NCBI GenBank assembly: GCA_009746045.1
Contig: RPFO01000389.1
Coordinates: 1,790,482-1,854,481 of the forward strand
Direction: 5' to 3'
Origin: Mesostigma viride
Lineage: Eukaryota > Streptophyta > Mesostigmatophyceae > Mesostigmatales > Mesostigmataceae
DNA length: 64,000 nt
In this document: in pieces, positions 19,893 through 29,864 of the stretch
How positions within the stretch are numbered: position 1 is the stretch's first letter
Layout of the letters: every line of letters starts with the position of its first letter
The notes under the pieces: model-generated
Databases searched by the model: none
The model's input: the letters and a program-made list of their open reading frames with translations, nothing else
What the model was told of the DNA's origin: nothing
Translations under genes and position numbers: made by a program

Positions 19893-20586
19893 GGGGGAGG
19901 CTGCCTCTGCCTTCTAGTGCCAACTCATCAGAGGTCAAAGTAACCCCTGGCATGCACAAGAAGTTCTGACCCAGTATGGCAGGCCCCTGATAGCCCTCTA
20001 CCACACAGAACGTGGTGGCCACCCCTAAGATAGGCACACTCACTTCCCCTAGGATCTTCATGGACACCTTTCCTGAGAAATCAGACACAGCAAGGCAACT
20101 GGGATGGGACATCTGCAAGCCTACAGCATTCTCTTCCCTGATGACAGACACCTGTGAGTTGGTATCTACCTCCATTGTAGCTGCCCAGCACGACCCCCAC
20201 CCCGTGAGCTTGGATACCTTGGGATCATGTTTGCTGCGCATGAGTGCCCGGATGACGTCCGCCATGAGAGGCCCCCGGGCCTTAGGTGGCTGCCCCGTCC
20301 CCTCTGGCCTTGTGACAGTTGCTTCAGCAGCCTCTTCCTGCTCGTCATCCTCCAGCAGGGACAGACCCTCATCCACCACCAGAGGATTGTTAGCTGCTGC
20401 TGCCTGGCTCTGGCCTGCATGGCTCCTCAACCCAGCTGGGAGGGCCTGGCCCGTCTGCAGGCCAGATTGCATGTGGCCTTCTCTCCTTGACATGAGCCCA
20501 GGACAACCTGTACACGTGCCTTGGATCCTTTTCCAAAGCCACCAGGCAAGATCTGTTAGCTTCTTCCACACGAGTGACCGCCCCAT
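19837..20586 (-). pseudogene. Element A protease-like domain between integrase and reverse transcriptase
   Basis: The 249-codon minus-strand frame carries KLTGWGSCWAATMEVDTNSQ, then SMKILGEVSVPILGV and GPAILGQNFLCMPG. These are the same boxes as in C pol (EVDTNSQVS and ILGQNFL). The retropepsin pattern is D-T-x ... h-L-G-x-x-F-L. The position relative to integrase and reverse transcriptase is the same as in C and B. This shows the order is not a one-off rearrangement. Confidence 0.75.
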
Positions 20587-21715
20587 CCTGCCACTTCCCC
20601 CGCTTGCCTGGAATAGATGGTTCCTTCCACATCCTGACCTTCCGCCCCACCTGAGGCCTCAGCACATTCCAGTTCTTGTCCTTACGCCTCAGCTGGGCAA
20701 ACAATCTGTCTGCCTTCCTAAGACTGGCCTGCACCACGTTTTCAGGTAATAAGCTATACTGCAGGGCCAGGGGAGAGACATCCACACCATCAAAGTAATA
20801 ATTAACCCTGTGGTTCAGCTGCTCCTCTATCCCCTTACACCAGGCTGCCCTCTCTAAGGCAGATGCCACAAGTGGCACTGTCTCTGCTGCTAGCACCACT
20901 GTCTTCACTTCACGTATGGATCTCTCTACAGCCCCTTGCTGCCCATGACTCTCTCTGGGGACTACTACCAGCTTACAAGGCAGCTGGTCCTGATGCTTGA
21001 GCAAACAGTCAAACTGCAAGTCTGCCTGCACACTCTTGCACACCCCAAAGCCTGGGACCAGGGCCTTCATACCCAACAACAAGTGATGCTCCTGCATACC
21101 AGGCAGAACGTCTATCAGTCTGTATCTACTGAACCTGTCCACCCCCACCAATATATACAAGCCCCTGATATGCTGGATATCCATCTGGATGTCGCCACGC
21201 TCCCTAGCAGGCTCCCTAGCATGGGACTGGGGTGGGTGAACAGCATTCTCCTGGCAACCACAGTTCTCAGCAGCAGCCTGGCACGCCTCCCATAAAGGCT
21301 CCCTTCCTAGCTTCCAAGCAAACATTGCAGCCTGCCCAGAATGCCCAAACATGTGATGCAACCTATGGCCAGCCTCAGCATAGCTCAGCACTCTCTCAGT
21401 ACTGACCTGGCGAGACGTCTGAACCGTGTGTGGGGACACATGATCCACTCCTGAGGTTCCAGGGCTTAATTCCCTGCAAGCCTTCCTGACTCCCCAAGCC
21501 AGGTCCTGCACCCTGGACCGCTCCAGGCCCTTCCAGCAAGGTCCTTTGGCCCTCCAGGCCAGCACCTGCTGGAGACCCACCACCTGCATGAGGAATAGGG
21601 AATTCAGCTGCAGCATTGTTATTGCAATCCAGTGGAAGAACAGCATCTTTACACCCTTGGTGCTGCACAAGGGGCACACCCCCATCCTTATGTACATCCA
21701 GCACACCTTCCCCAA
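20390..21715 (-). pseudogene. Element A integrase
   Basis: 441 codons on the minus strand: pre-integrase LHHMFGH...NCGC, core GDIQMDIQHIRG, VQADLQFDC and HGQQGAVERSIREVKTVV with the catalytic Glu present. The SH3-like tail has IPGKRGKWQDGAVTRVEE. A frame change at its N-terminus (the gag-side sequence reads on in the frame of 21396-21704) and another at its C-terminus divide it from its neighbours. The integrase itself looks intact, although the element is split elsewhere. Confidence 0.88.
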
Positions 21716-21752
21716 GGGGTGATTGACTATTTACAGGGGATGGCGCAACTAG

Positions 21753-22100
21753 TCACTGCTGCCCAGACTGGCCCCCTGCCCCAGCAGGCTTGGCCTTCCT
21801 GTCAGGGCACTCACGACGCCAGTGACCTTCCTTGCCACACACAAAGCATGCCCCACCCTCTTTTGTCCAACTGAGTAAACTTACGGCCACCGACTCCACC
21901 CAGCCCTTCTTGGCCAAACCTCTCGCCAGGTACGCCGCCTGGACGAAGGTCGACGCACTGCTCGGATGAGCGTATGGATGAAAAGGCCTCGATCGCTCCG
22001 GTGCTCTCACCTGGAGCGGCGGCTGCGAGCTTTGGCTTTCTGAAGGCTCAATGGCCCGCACCGTTGGCACGTGGGACATGAAGATGGAAAGGAAGCGCAA
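21753..22100 (-). pseudogene. Element A gag remnant: N-terminus joined to zinc knuckle
   Basis: 115 codons on the minus strand. The first part, FHPYAHPSSASTFVQAAYLARGL, matches the gag N-terminus of C. It runs directly into CFVCGKEGHWRREC, a CCHC knuckle that in C lies more than 2 kb further on. A therefore lacks the whole capsid region. The junction lies next to GTAAGT, at the place where C has GTGAGT. Confidence 0.8.
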
Positions 22101-22107
22101 TAGTACG

Positions 22108-22757
22108 AGTTAGGAAGAGCTCCCAGCGATTGTGAGCTCTTGATCCTTCACAGCACGGCTAAGCCAAAGTTGCGAGGCAGCAACCTTAAATCTGTGCACC
22201 AAGCCACGACCACGGTGGTCACTTCCACGTCCAATGTGGGCGCCCACGGTTCGTGCTTTCCAAGATAGCTGGTCATCCCCATGACCAAGCTATATCCTCT
22301 TCGTTGTTCCTCGTTCCCATCGGCGTGACGAGGCACGTGCAGGCGTATAGGCAAATCCCCAACGTCCACTGGCATCAGCGCAGTGCCAGGACGAGCTGGA
22401 TTTGCCTAGACTCCTGCAACCTAGGAAGTACAGGACCTGTCACAAGCCTGCAAGGTCTAATATCGATCCTTGCAGTCCTGTGCCAGCTCCAGTACTCCAC
22501 CAGTCACAGGCTGCTGCTCCTCTTGGTCCACGTGGACCACAGTCACGTGATGGACAGGCTAAGCCTGTGCAGGCACGGCCTGCCACGTGTCCTGTCCACT
22601 ATACCAGAGGACTGCACCCTAGTCGGCCACGGACGGCTAGGACTTCGGGACCTCATATCTTTCTTGTCCCTTGTCTGTTTCAGGCGGTCAGCACGGCGTT
22701 GAAAAGTTCTTTCCAAACTGCATCCACTTAGCATATTCGTTGCCCAAAATGCTAACT
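22108..22757 (-). repeat. 5' LTR of element A
   Basis: 650 bp. On the minus strand it starts AGTTAGCATTTTGGGC and ends CTTCCTAACT, with inverted ends AGTTAG/CTAACT. About 400 bp match the 3' LTR at 2208-2615. The bases just inside (CGTACTATTGC on the minus strand) match the inner flank of the C LTR. Confidence 0.85.
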
Positions 22758-23148
22758 GCGGCAACTGTGGTCGCGGCTGTGGTTGTTGCTGCTGCTGTAG
22801 TTGCTGCTGCTGCTGCGGTTGCTGCTGCTGCTGCTGCTGCTGCGGTTGCTGCTGCGGCTGCGGTTGCTGATGCTGGACTTCCCCCTGGGGCATCTCTTGG
22901 CCATGGCTGTCTCCCCCGCGTTCCACCCTATCTCCTGGACTGTCATCATCTGATGAGCCTCCGCGGCTCTGGTCGCTAGGTCGTGGTGAACCTTCCGCAG
23001 GTCTCGCCTCGACTTCACCTGTCCCTACTTGGACATGTGTGTGTACCCCTACCACCTGTGCACCTTGCTCATGGTTGTCTTCCAGTTCTATCTCTCTGTT
23101 CTCGGGTTCTATCTCTCTGTTGTCGGGTTCTGTTCTCCGTCGTGGCAT
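22758..23148 (-). CDS. Glutamine-rich protein, interrupted by element A
   Basis: The minus strand reads 130 codons from ATG (MPRRRTEPDNREIEPENREI). An acidic N-terminus holds a repeated REIEPEN-type unit. A Ser/Asp/Arg-rich middle follows, then a Gln/Pro tract coded by CAG/CAA repeats (22770-22880). Translation then runs straight into the LTR of A, so the gene is broken there and its 3' part must lie beyond A, left of the window. GCGGC (22758-22762) is the predicted target duplication. It could be a host gene or the gag of another element; no domain is recognised. Confidence 0.45.
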
Positions 23149-23389
23149 GATGCTCGTACCGATACCTTACACTGCAGGCAACACCTCCCCAGTGAGAGTG
23201 AGAAAGAGGGAGATAGAGAGAGGGAGAGCAACCAAGTAATATATAATAGGGGTATAAGGCATGAGTAATGATACTATGTGCCCTAGGTACTGGAATCCCC
23301 TTATTGCCTGCTTGGGCTAATAGTCAGCTGGGAAAAGGTGACTGTCACTGCTAGCCCCGTCTCTTGGCTGCTGTCTACTTTGTTCTTGG
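23149..23389. other. Noncoding stretch with purine-rich GA repeats
   Basis: GAGAGTGAGAAAGAGGGAGA-type sequence lies near 23195-23235, upstream of the Gln-rich frame. No gene or recognisable site was seen. Confidence 0.5.
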
Positions 23390-23650
23390 TGATTAGACTT
23401 TGCCGCGAGTGTGGATATTAGGGCAATCGCGAGTGGTATGCAGGCCTTCAGGCAATGGCATGTGTTCCTTAATAAACTTATCTGCATCTTCTAGATTATC
23501 AAATCCCTTCCACCACCTAGCAGTAGAGTCCTTGGAAATTATTTTATCCTCACACGCCATCCAGCTATATAGAATATGGCAGGCCTACCATCCCCCCCGT
23601 CATGAGCCACAGCATAATAAAGATGTCCAGATTGCCCTCCTTTATTAATT
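23390..23650 (-). pseudogene. Relic of an RNase H1/viroplasmin N-terminal domain
   Basis: The minus strand reads LYYAVAHDGGDGRPAIF, shifts frame, then reads LYSWMACEDKIISKDSTARW and WKGFDNLEDADKFIKEHMPL. This follows the pattern YAVA-x-G...Y-x-S-W-x-x-C...F-x-G-F-x-x-x-x-x-A-x-x-F of the RNA/DNA-hybrid-binding domain of eukaryotic RNase H1 and caulimovirus viroplasmin. The frame break is near the G7 run. No catalytic RNase H domain is seen beside it. It may come from a retroelement or a host gene. Confidence 0.5.
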
Positions 23651-24682
23651 CTTCGTTTTCCCCGTAAGGACATAATGCATTTATTTAGTGAAAATAATTA
23701 CTTAAGTAAGCTTGCAGGAAAGGAAAAGGGGATCCCAGAAATACCTCTACGTGCTGTGCAGTTACCACATGACTCAACGAGGAAGAAAACGGAGTCTACC
23801 ACAGCACACACACTATGTAGCTCTCCGCGAGCAAGTGCACAAAACTCTCCTCCCCTCCGCGGGGCACACAGAGGCAGACACCGTCAACACAGTCGGCAAC
23901 AGCCAGACGGTATCCACCCCCACGACGTGGTGTAGGCCAGCCCTCCGCGGACTAGTCTACAGCCAGGTCAAACAGAATGAGCGTCTCCGCGACGTCCATT
24001 AACACGAACGACATATACACACCTATAGAGAGCATGACATGTAACACTTAACATAAAGCCCCCTTGTCTACGCGCGTGGGTAAGACAGGAAGGACAAGAA
24101 GGACTTGTATATATTTTGCTTTACCGATGCCTTACTGCCGTCAGTATCGTTGAAAAACCTGAGTTCTCAGTGGCCGCCACCTGGTGTCGTTGAAAGCCGG
24201 ATCGAGCTCTTTCCGCCACCGGGTGTCGTTGAAAACTGGAGTTTAGCCGCTACCGTCAACAGCCCAACACCACGGGATCGCTGCTGACCCCGCCGAGTAT
24301 TCCTTACTGGCCGCTCGCCATCTAGGTCGTCGTTGAATTCCTTGCGGACTGTCCGCCGACCTGTCCAGCGGTCGTTGAATAAAGGAACCTCTATCTACAC
24401 CAAGCTCCGCCTTGGTTTCCTAACTGGCTACACTAGCTCTATCCGCGAGAGTTAGCCAACCTTGCCAGCAACATTTCCTTCCGATAACCAGTGTTACGTC
24501 CCAGGATTTACACTTCTAACCTGAGCTACGTAGCGAAAGATCAACCATGCCGGTATTAGGAAGATTCAAGGTGGCCTAATGCAGATTGCGCTTCACGACG
24601 TGAATCGTGAGATGTCTGGCACCGCGACTTGATGCCAAGCTAATTGATACACACCTATAAAGGCTAGCAAGACCAATTACAA
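23651..24682. other. Noncoding stretch with spaced CGTTGAA repeats
   Basis: No convincing gene. GTCGTTGAAA-type words recur near 24149, 24188, 24228, 24333 and 24373. The first copies sit in a degenerate repeat of about 40 bp (CCGCCACCTGGTGTCGTTGA and CCGCCACCGGGTGTCGTTGA). The end resembles the LTR or leader of an unrecognised element, but no partner was found. Confidence 0.4.
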
Positions 24683-24742
24683 ATGGATAGTTGCCCCAGG
24701 TTCAATGTGAAGGCTTCATCGCACTTAATGACGGGACATGCC

Positions 24743-24768
24743 CGAATTTTTTGGCGCCAAAAAATTCG
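24743..24768. promoter_or_regulatory. 26-bp perfect palindrome with E2F-like core
   Basis: The centre is TTTTGGCGCCAAAA, flanked on each side by further complementary bases (CGAATT and AATTCG). TTTGGCGC is the classic E2F/DP-binding core of animal and plant S-phase promoters. No clear gene start is placed downstream, so the role is inference. Confidence 0.4.
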
Positions 24769-25159
24769 CGCCGGAACCGAAGGTCGTAAATTTCACGTGC
24801 ACGGTGCGCGCGCCCCTCGCGGAAGTGGCCATGGCGACTGCGTTCAGGCGAAACTACCACACCAGTGCAGGCGAAATGCAAAATTTTTACTCGAATCTAA
24901 AAGACGATGCGTTTATGATGTTAGTTTGAGGCGGAAATCAGCTGGTTGACAATATCGCTGTTGTTTTTTTATGCCATCGGCATGGGGGGTAATCTGAATT
25001 TTTTGGTCGCGCGGCATGAAATAGAATTCATGATAGCGGCTGTAAAATCGCGGTTTTAAGGGTTGTTCTGACCGTGAAGCAGGCGTTAATATCGGTTGCA
25101 TCGAATTCTAAACCGATCTGGTGCTTTTTGCCAGATTTTCGGCCATTATCGGTAAGTGA

Positions 25160-25399
25160 TTGTTCAGACCTGCGCAGTGCGTGTCTGACCTGTCCATGGA
25201 AGAACGGCTGTTGTTGCGCGCCTGGGCGAGGGATTTACGAGGGCGAGGTACAAATTTGTCTCGAATGTTATCGCAAATGCTATCAGTGCTTTCTTCTATG
25301 AGCTCATCGTTCGAGTTTTTTTGCGTTCTTTTTGGGCAGTTTCCGCCAGCTAGCTCGCCGTCGCTTGCCGTTGTGTTGTCGAATACCTGGCAGCTTTAG
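25160..25399 (+). CDS. Small open frame of unknown function
   Basis: An 80-codon frame with SMEERLLLRAWARDLRGRG, then a Met/Ser/Leu-rich stretch. No domain is recognised. The region 24900-25400 has T-run and GCG-rich mixed composition. It could be a first exon or chance; there is no supporting context. Confidence 0.15.
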   Translation: MFRPAQCVSDLSMEERLLLRAWARDLRGRGTNLSRMLSQMLSVLSSMSSSFEFFCVLFGQFPPASSPSLAVVLSNTWQL

Positions 25400-26104
25400 A
25401 TTGTTTTCGTTGATGCCGTGATCAGGGCCGCTTCAGTCGCAGCCTATAGCTCTTTGGGAAGGTATAAGGCATTTCATAAAACGCGTTCCGGCAAGGATGT
25501 TGTGCGTATGGACGCTTCTTGTTGTTTGAGAGTGACGCACCCTCTCTTCGCAGGCCACCGCGGCATCACAGCGCTCATGCGCTGAAGGGCCGCCAGTGGT
25601 TTCTTTGCATTTTATCGTGCAGGTATGGAAGTGTTTTAGTGATGATGATGTTGGAGATATTGCATTTGTGTGACTGCATGTAGATAGCTGGCACCAATGG
25701 TTGTTTGAGCTTTCCTTTGCCATGATGATGTGACAAGACTACAATGTGCTGAGCCAACCATGGTTGACATGCATGACTGCATGCAAGCTATATATACCAT
25801 GTTCCTGCTTGGTTCCTCGCCCTCCATAGTCCCAGTTTGTCATCCATGCCGGGGAGGACAGTTTAGGAGGTGTTGTTGAGTTGATTAGCTTGGTTGGCAT
25901 CAACCTTACACTCTAGCCTGGGAGAAACATAGGAAATGCTGCTGATGCGTATTATTAGGGCTACCATCGTCAAGGCTATGAACATATTTACAAGGCTGGC
26001 CATGCTGGAGGGATGATGAAGACATATGAGGTGCGTGGCCACCCCTTTGTACATTGTAAACATACTCAGCATGGTTTTGGTGCATGTTGGATGGCATTAG
26101 AAGT
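25400..26104. other. Intergenic stretch without recognised features
   Basis: No credible gene, RNA or repeat was found on either strand. Confidence 0.5.
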
Positions 26105-26580
26105 GGCACTGTGGGGTTACTAACTTACTGGGTGGTCCTTAGCGCCTTGTCAGGTGGTCATATAGGAAACCCATCAACTTGAGTAGTTCTTGTCACAATG
26201 ACCCCCACGTTGAGCATGCGTTGCCGTCAGCGTGAAAGAGTTAATTATGTGTGCTTTGGTCAGTTTGCAGATGTCTTTGATGAAGAAGGAAGTGCTAGTG
26301 TGGCTGAATGGTTACTATAATTTCCTTGTATAGTGTCTACATGGGTGGCCTTCTTGGAATGGTTGTAACTTGGGCAGTTCTTGTCGGACCGTCGTCAAAC
26401 CTGGAACATAGGAGGTACCATATGTGCATAGGATGGTAGTGTGTGGTTTGGCCAGTTTTCACGTGGCTTAGATGTATAAAGGGGTGCTAGCTAAAACCTC
26501 CGTCAGCGTCATCACAGGTGGCAATCTAGGAATATCATCAAATAGGGCTGCGCTTGTCAGAATGACCTGAAATTAATTTG
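26105..26580 (+). repeat. Degenerate tandem repeat, period about 180 bp
   Basis: Related blocks recur: AGTAGTTCTTGTCACAATGACC near 26188 (shortened form TAGTTCTTGTCACAATGACC), GGGCAGTTCTTGTCGGACCG near 26373 and CTGCGCTTGTCAGAATGACC near 26550. Each is preceded by a TAGGAA- or TTGGAA-type word. Copies are strongly diverged. Confidence 0.45.
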
Positions 26581-26794
26581 GGGCTGCATGTCCCCCCCTC
26601 TCTAGTATTTGAAAATATAAGATATGGCATGATTCTATGTGTTTATGATTTGTTTCATTTTTTTGGTTGAAAAAAAGTACCCTTTTTGCGAGAAAATCCA
26701 TCAATGTGTCTAAACATCATTATTTTGTGCTCAAAATTAGGCAGACTTTCTCAAAAGTGGGGGAACTATATGGAAATATATGATTTGGTCCAAA

Positions 26795-27060
26795 TATGTT
26801 TGCCCATTAAATTAAAATCTAATTATAACATGCCTCCGTTGGGAGATCATGTAGCACATATTCCTTGATGGTGGTGGAAAGGAGAGAGCCGCGTAATCTA
26901 ACTATCCTAACGCTAATCTACCTAGTCTAGAAAAATCCTAACTGCCCTACTCGTCAAAACGCCTCCTCCTCTTGGGGGGAGGGGGTTTGCCCACAGGGTC
27001 GGGCGTGTGAGCCTTGACAATCTTCTGCCACCGCGTCTTGTTCTGCATGGCAGTCCAAAG
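26795..27060. repeat. Left arm of an imperfect inverted repeat (partner 29865-30120)
   Basis: It contains ATAACATGCCTCCGTTGGGA. The reverse complement of this block occurs at 30066-30092. Similarity continues inward through ATTCCTTG, CTAGTCTA-AAAATCCTAACT and the terminal exon described below. The arms are about 250 bp and diverged by substitutions and small indels. Confidence 0.65.
26945..27045 (-). CDS. Terminal exon copy, minus strand
   Basis: After a CCATGCAG acceptor the minus strand reads NKTRWQKIVKAHTPDPVGKP, then a PPPPKRRRRFDE tail and stop. It is paralogous to the plus-strand exon at 29868-29974 (NKKRWKTNVPAHTPAHVGKP, PPPPKRKGRFGEKCS). The basic end would suit a nuclear protein. 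No upstream exons matching those of the plus-strand gene were found, so it may be a fragment. Confidence 0.4.
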
Positions 27061-27564
27061 AAGGGACACTATACTTTTCGTCCGAGGGTGGTAAAAAGCA
27101 TCCGAGGCGTAAATTACGAGGTCTTATCTTACTACCTAGATCCGAGGCGTGAGATCCAAGGCCGTAATCATTACGACGTAGGGTGATAGGTAGTAATTTT
27201 ACTAGCCGTAACTAAAAGTAACGTTACGACTGCACATCTTTGGTAGTACATTACCGATGGAGTAAATTACCGCGACGGGTTTTGGTTGGTAATCTACCAC
27301 CTGTAGATTAGGTGCCAGTGATCCGATGCTGTAAGATACGTTTCAGTAAGTTACTTCGGGGATCTTTGCCTGTACACGGCCAGATGGATAATTATATTGA
27401 AGTGGGAGAACGTGCGTGTCTAATAGCAAATGCAGCGAAATATAAAAATGTAGTTATCAGCCTTTTTTGCCTATTCAGCAGTTGTCGTTGTCGGCCGTTG
27501 TCAGTAAGCGGCTATAGATTATGTGTGCTGGGGCCGGTGAAAAGACGCTAGCAAAGTTCGTCTG

Positions 27565-28674
27565 AATGGCGTCCAATAGAGGGGATTTTATTCTTAGTGG
27601 ATTGTTGGACGAGGAGAAGGCGAGGTTGCTGGCGGAGAATGCGAAAGAGCAGAGGGAAGCAGCGGAAGCCGTGCGTGGAAGATGAGGTAACGGGATGGAG
27701 TGTGGGCCCTGGCTTCTGGTTATGAAATGATGGCGGTTGCAGGCCAGCCGTGCTCGCTGGTAATGGGTGCGTGGTGTTGTAATCCAAGTTCTGCGCATAT
27801 TCTGTTTTTGGTCAATGATTGAAGGGATGTCGCCTTGTTTTATTTTTGTGCATCTGCGTCCCGTCGTGACTGCCTCGTCATGGACGCCCAGGGTAGAAGT
27901 TCGAACGAGGGAATGATTTTTCAAACGCCTGGATATGTTATGATAGTACGAATAAATGGTAATGGGTAGAGGCGGCCAAAATTTTGTTGGAAGTGTGCCA
28001 ACGCCGCACATACGACTTGAACAACCCTAGGTATCTTAGGAAAAGGAAACACGGATACGTCGGAGTGGAGGAAGAGGAAGACGATGACGATGGTGAAGAC
28101 GGAGAGGTTTACAATGGAGGCCTTGAGAATGGGGAGACATTGAAGCAGGAGAGCAGGGTAGCGGTGAGTGGCCCGTCATGAATTACATTGTGGTTGCAGT
28201 TGTTAGCGAGGCGTGTTGATTGCTTCTTGCCGCGGGTAATCGCTAGCGTGCATAACCTTCTTTTTTCAACAGGTGTTCTGGTGCATTGACTGCCGCAAAG
28301 CAATTAATGGGACTGATTATGTGCCTATCATGCCGTTTGGGAATCATACATTGCCAACATTTCGTGTTTAGAAGGCGCGCCTTCAGAAGCATATTCAGCA
28401 CCGCACGAGCCAGGTGCTGAAGGCGTGCTTGGAGAGGAAGGGGTATAAAGTGCGCATGACCGCATCGAAGAAGAAGAAGCAGCAGGAATCGGGCAAGACC
28501 ATGATAACCGAGCCAGGATTGGCTTTCGTGCATGCAGTACATGGTGCGGCGCAGGCAGTGAATGCTGCATCGATTGCAGCGGTGCAGCCTGTGGCCATGG
28601 CGGTGCAGGGCGCGGGTCCTGAAGTGTGGGCGTTGGCGAAGCAGATTCACGATGCTGTCATGGCCACGTTGTGA
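27565..28674 (+). CDS. Candidate multi-exon gene of unknown function
   Basis: Possible exon 1 (ATG at 27565) encodes MASNRGDFILSGLLDEEKAR and a Glu/Ala-rich helix. A second (about 27971-28162, after GGTAG and before GTGAGT) gives AAKILLEVCQRRTYDLNNPR, YLRKRKHGYVGV and an acidic run. A third (from 28273, after TTTTTTCAACAG) gives VFWCIDCRKAINGTDYVPIM, then an in-frame TAG near 28369, then KARLQKHIQHRTSQVLKACL and a KKKKQQ nuclear-type stretch to a TGA at 28674. Further exon-like pieces lie at 29109-29170 and 29461-29587. The family is not recognised. The TAG may be removed by splicing (TTTAG/AAGG) or mark decay. Confidence 0.35.
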
Positions 28675-28753
28675 AGCCAAGGAATGGGTGTTGGTTCCAG
28701 TCAGGTGCCTCGCCCGGAGGAAGCTTTTCTGCTGTAAGCAGAGGTGCGGCATC

Positions 28754-28843
28754 AAGCATTTGCAATCGCCATGAGAGCAGTGGAGATGTCAGCGGCATGA
28801 AGCATTTGCAATCGCCATGAGAGCAGTGGAGATGTCTGCGGCA
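28754..28843 (+). repeat. 45-bp tandem duplication
   Basis: Two adjacent copies containing AAGCATTTGCAATCGCCATG and GAGAGCAGTGGAGATGTC, differing at about one or two bases. They lie just after the stop of the candidate gene. Confidence 0.9.
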
Positions 28844-29864
28844 TTGGGAGATCTGCAGACAATTGCAGGAGGACATTGTGCGGTACGCTTGTAGGGTGTA
28901 GCTGTGTTGTTCCGCTCGCTAATGGACATGTGCCCCTGTAACCTCTTCCAGGCTAGTATCTGCTATCCACCTCTTCAGGCTTGAAAAGTAAATTGCTGTA
29001 CGGTTCACAATTGGCATGGCTTGACATGCACGCGTCCTTGACTGTGGTCTGCATGGGTTTGGGGTTTAGCGGTTTACATCAGACTCTGCTGTGTATCTGC
29101 TTAATCAGCCGACGTGTCACATGGGGACAGCAACGGCGCTGGGATGCAGCCCGGTGTGAATGCGAGTAAGGTACGCGCTGTCATGCATGGCGGATGGGGC
29201 GTGGAAGCCACGACCCACGTTTTTGTGTGTGCACGGGGGGCTAGGGGGCAAGTCGTTGTGTTGCTGCCATCCATATGGCCATGGATATGCGGGAAGCTTT
29301 CCCTGTACCCATACTTAATGATGCATGGACTGGTTGTGACAGCCAAGGGTTTAGCTGTCGTGGGTTTGCTGAGTGATCATGGCAGTCTGCTAGGCTGGTG
29401 CTAGAACAGCCATAGCGCGGTTACTGCTATGTCTTGCCCGTGCTAACTGATGCTGCAGCCATGCGTGGAGCGCGAATCGTCCCGTGAGGAGAAGGAGGAG
29501 GCGGGGCCGGTGCACCCATGGGCAGGGCCGGAGAAGAAGGACGCGGAGCACCCAGTGTGGGAGAAGGAGAAGGCGGGGAAGCACTGAAGCTCCACCCCAT
29601 GTCAGGCCTCTAGTATAGGTGCCAGTTAACTAAACCCATGCACGTGCAGGTTGTAGCTCAGAATGTATTTAAAATCATATGCCCCTTTTCAGGTATATGT
29701 GTAACAGTGACTCCCAACGGATATATGTTCCTAATTTATTAAATTCTTACTGAATAATTGTTGTCTTTATGAACCCATGAAGAGCAAAGCCCGGTGGGGA
29801 GTACATGTAACGCATTACCACGAGAAGGGGTCCCCACACCGCATTTCTTCGCTCTCTGTTCCTA

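Larger units (their letters stand above)
2208..22757 (-). mobile_element. Copia-like retrotransposon A, minus strand, split by D, C and B
   Basis: Removing C (3904-12282) and B (13137-19268) with one copy of each target duplication restores one collinear minus-strand element: 5' LTR, gag remnant, integrase, protease-like domain, reverse transcriptase, RNase H, 3' UTR and 3' LTR. A is a close relative of C. They share long protein stretches, LTR blocks and 3' UTR blocks. A has several frame shifts and a large gag deletion, so it is old and inactive. Its left LTR is cut by element D at 2207, and the rest should continue left of the window. Confidence 0.85.

Noticed and set aside
22758-22880. 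Gln tract as a coding triplet expansion of a known host gene
   Set aside because: No flanking domain could be recognised and the frame is cut by an LTR, so no identity is claimed.
27060-27300. Cluster of short GTAA/TTAC palindromes as a regulatory array
   Set aside because: The words are short, irregular and in AT-rich sequence; no consistent spacing was found.
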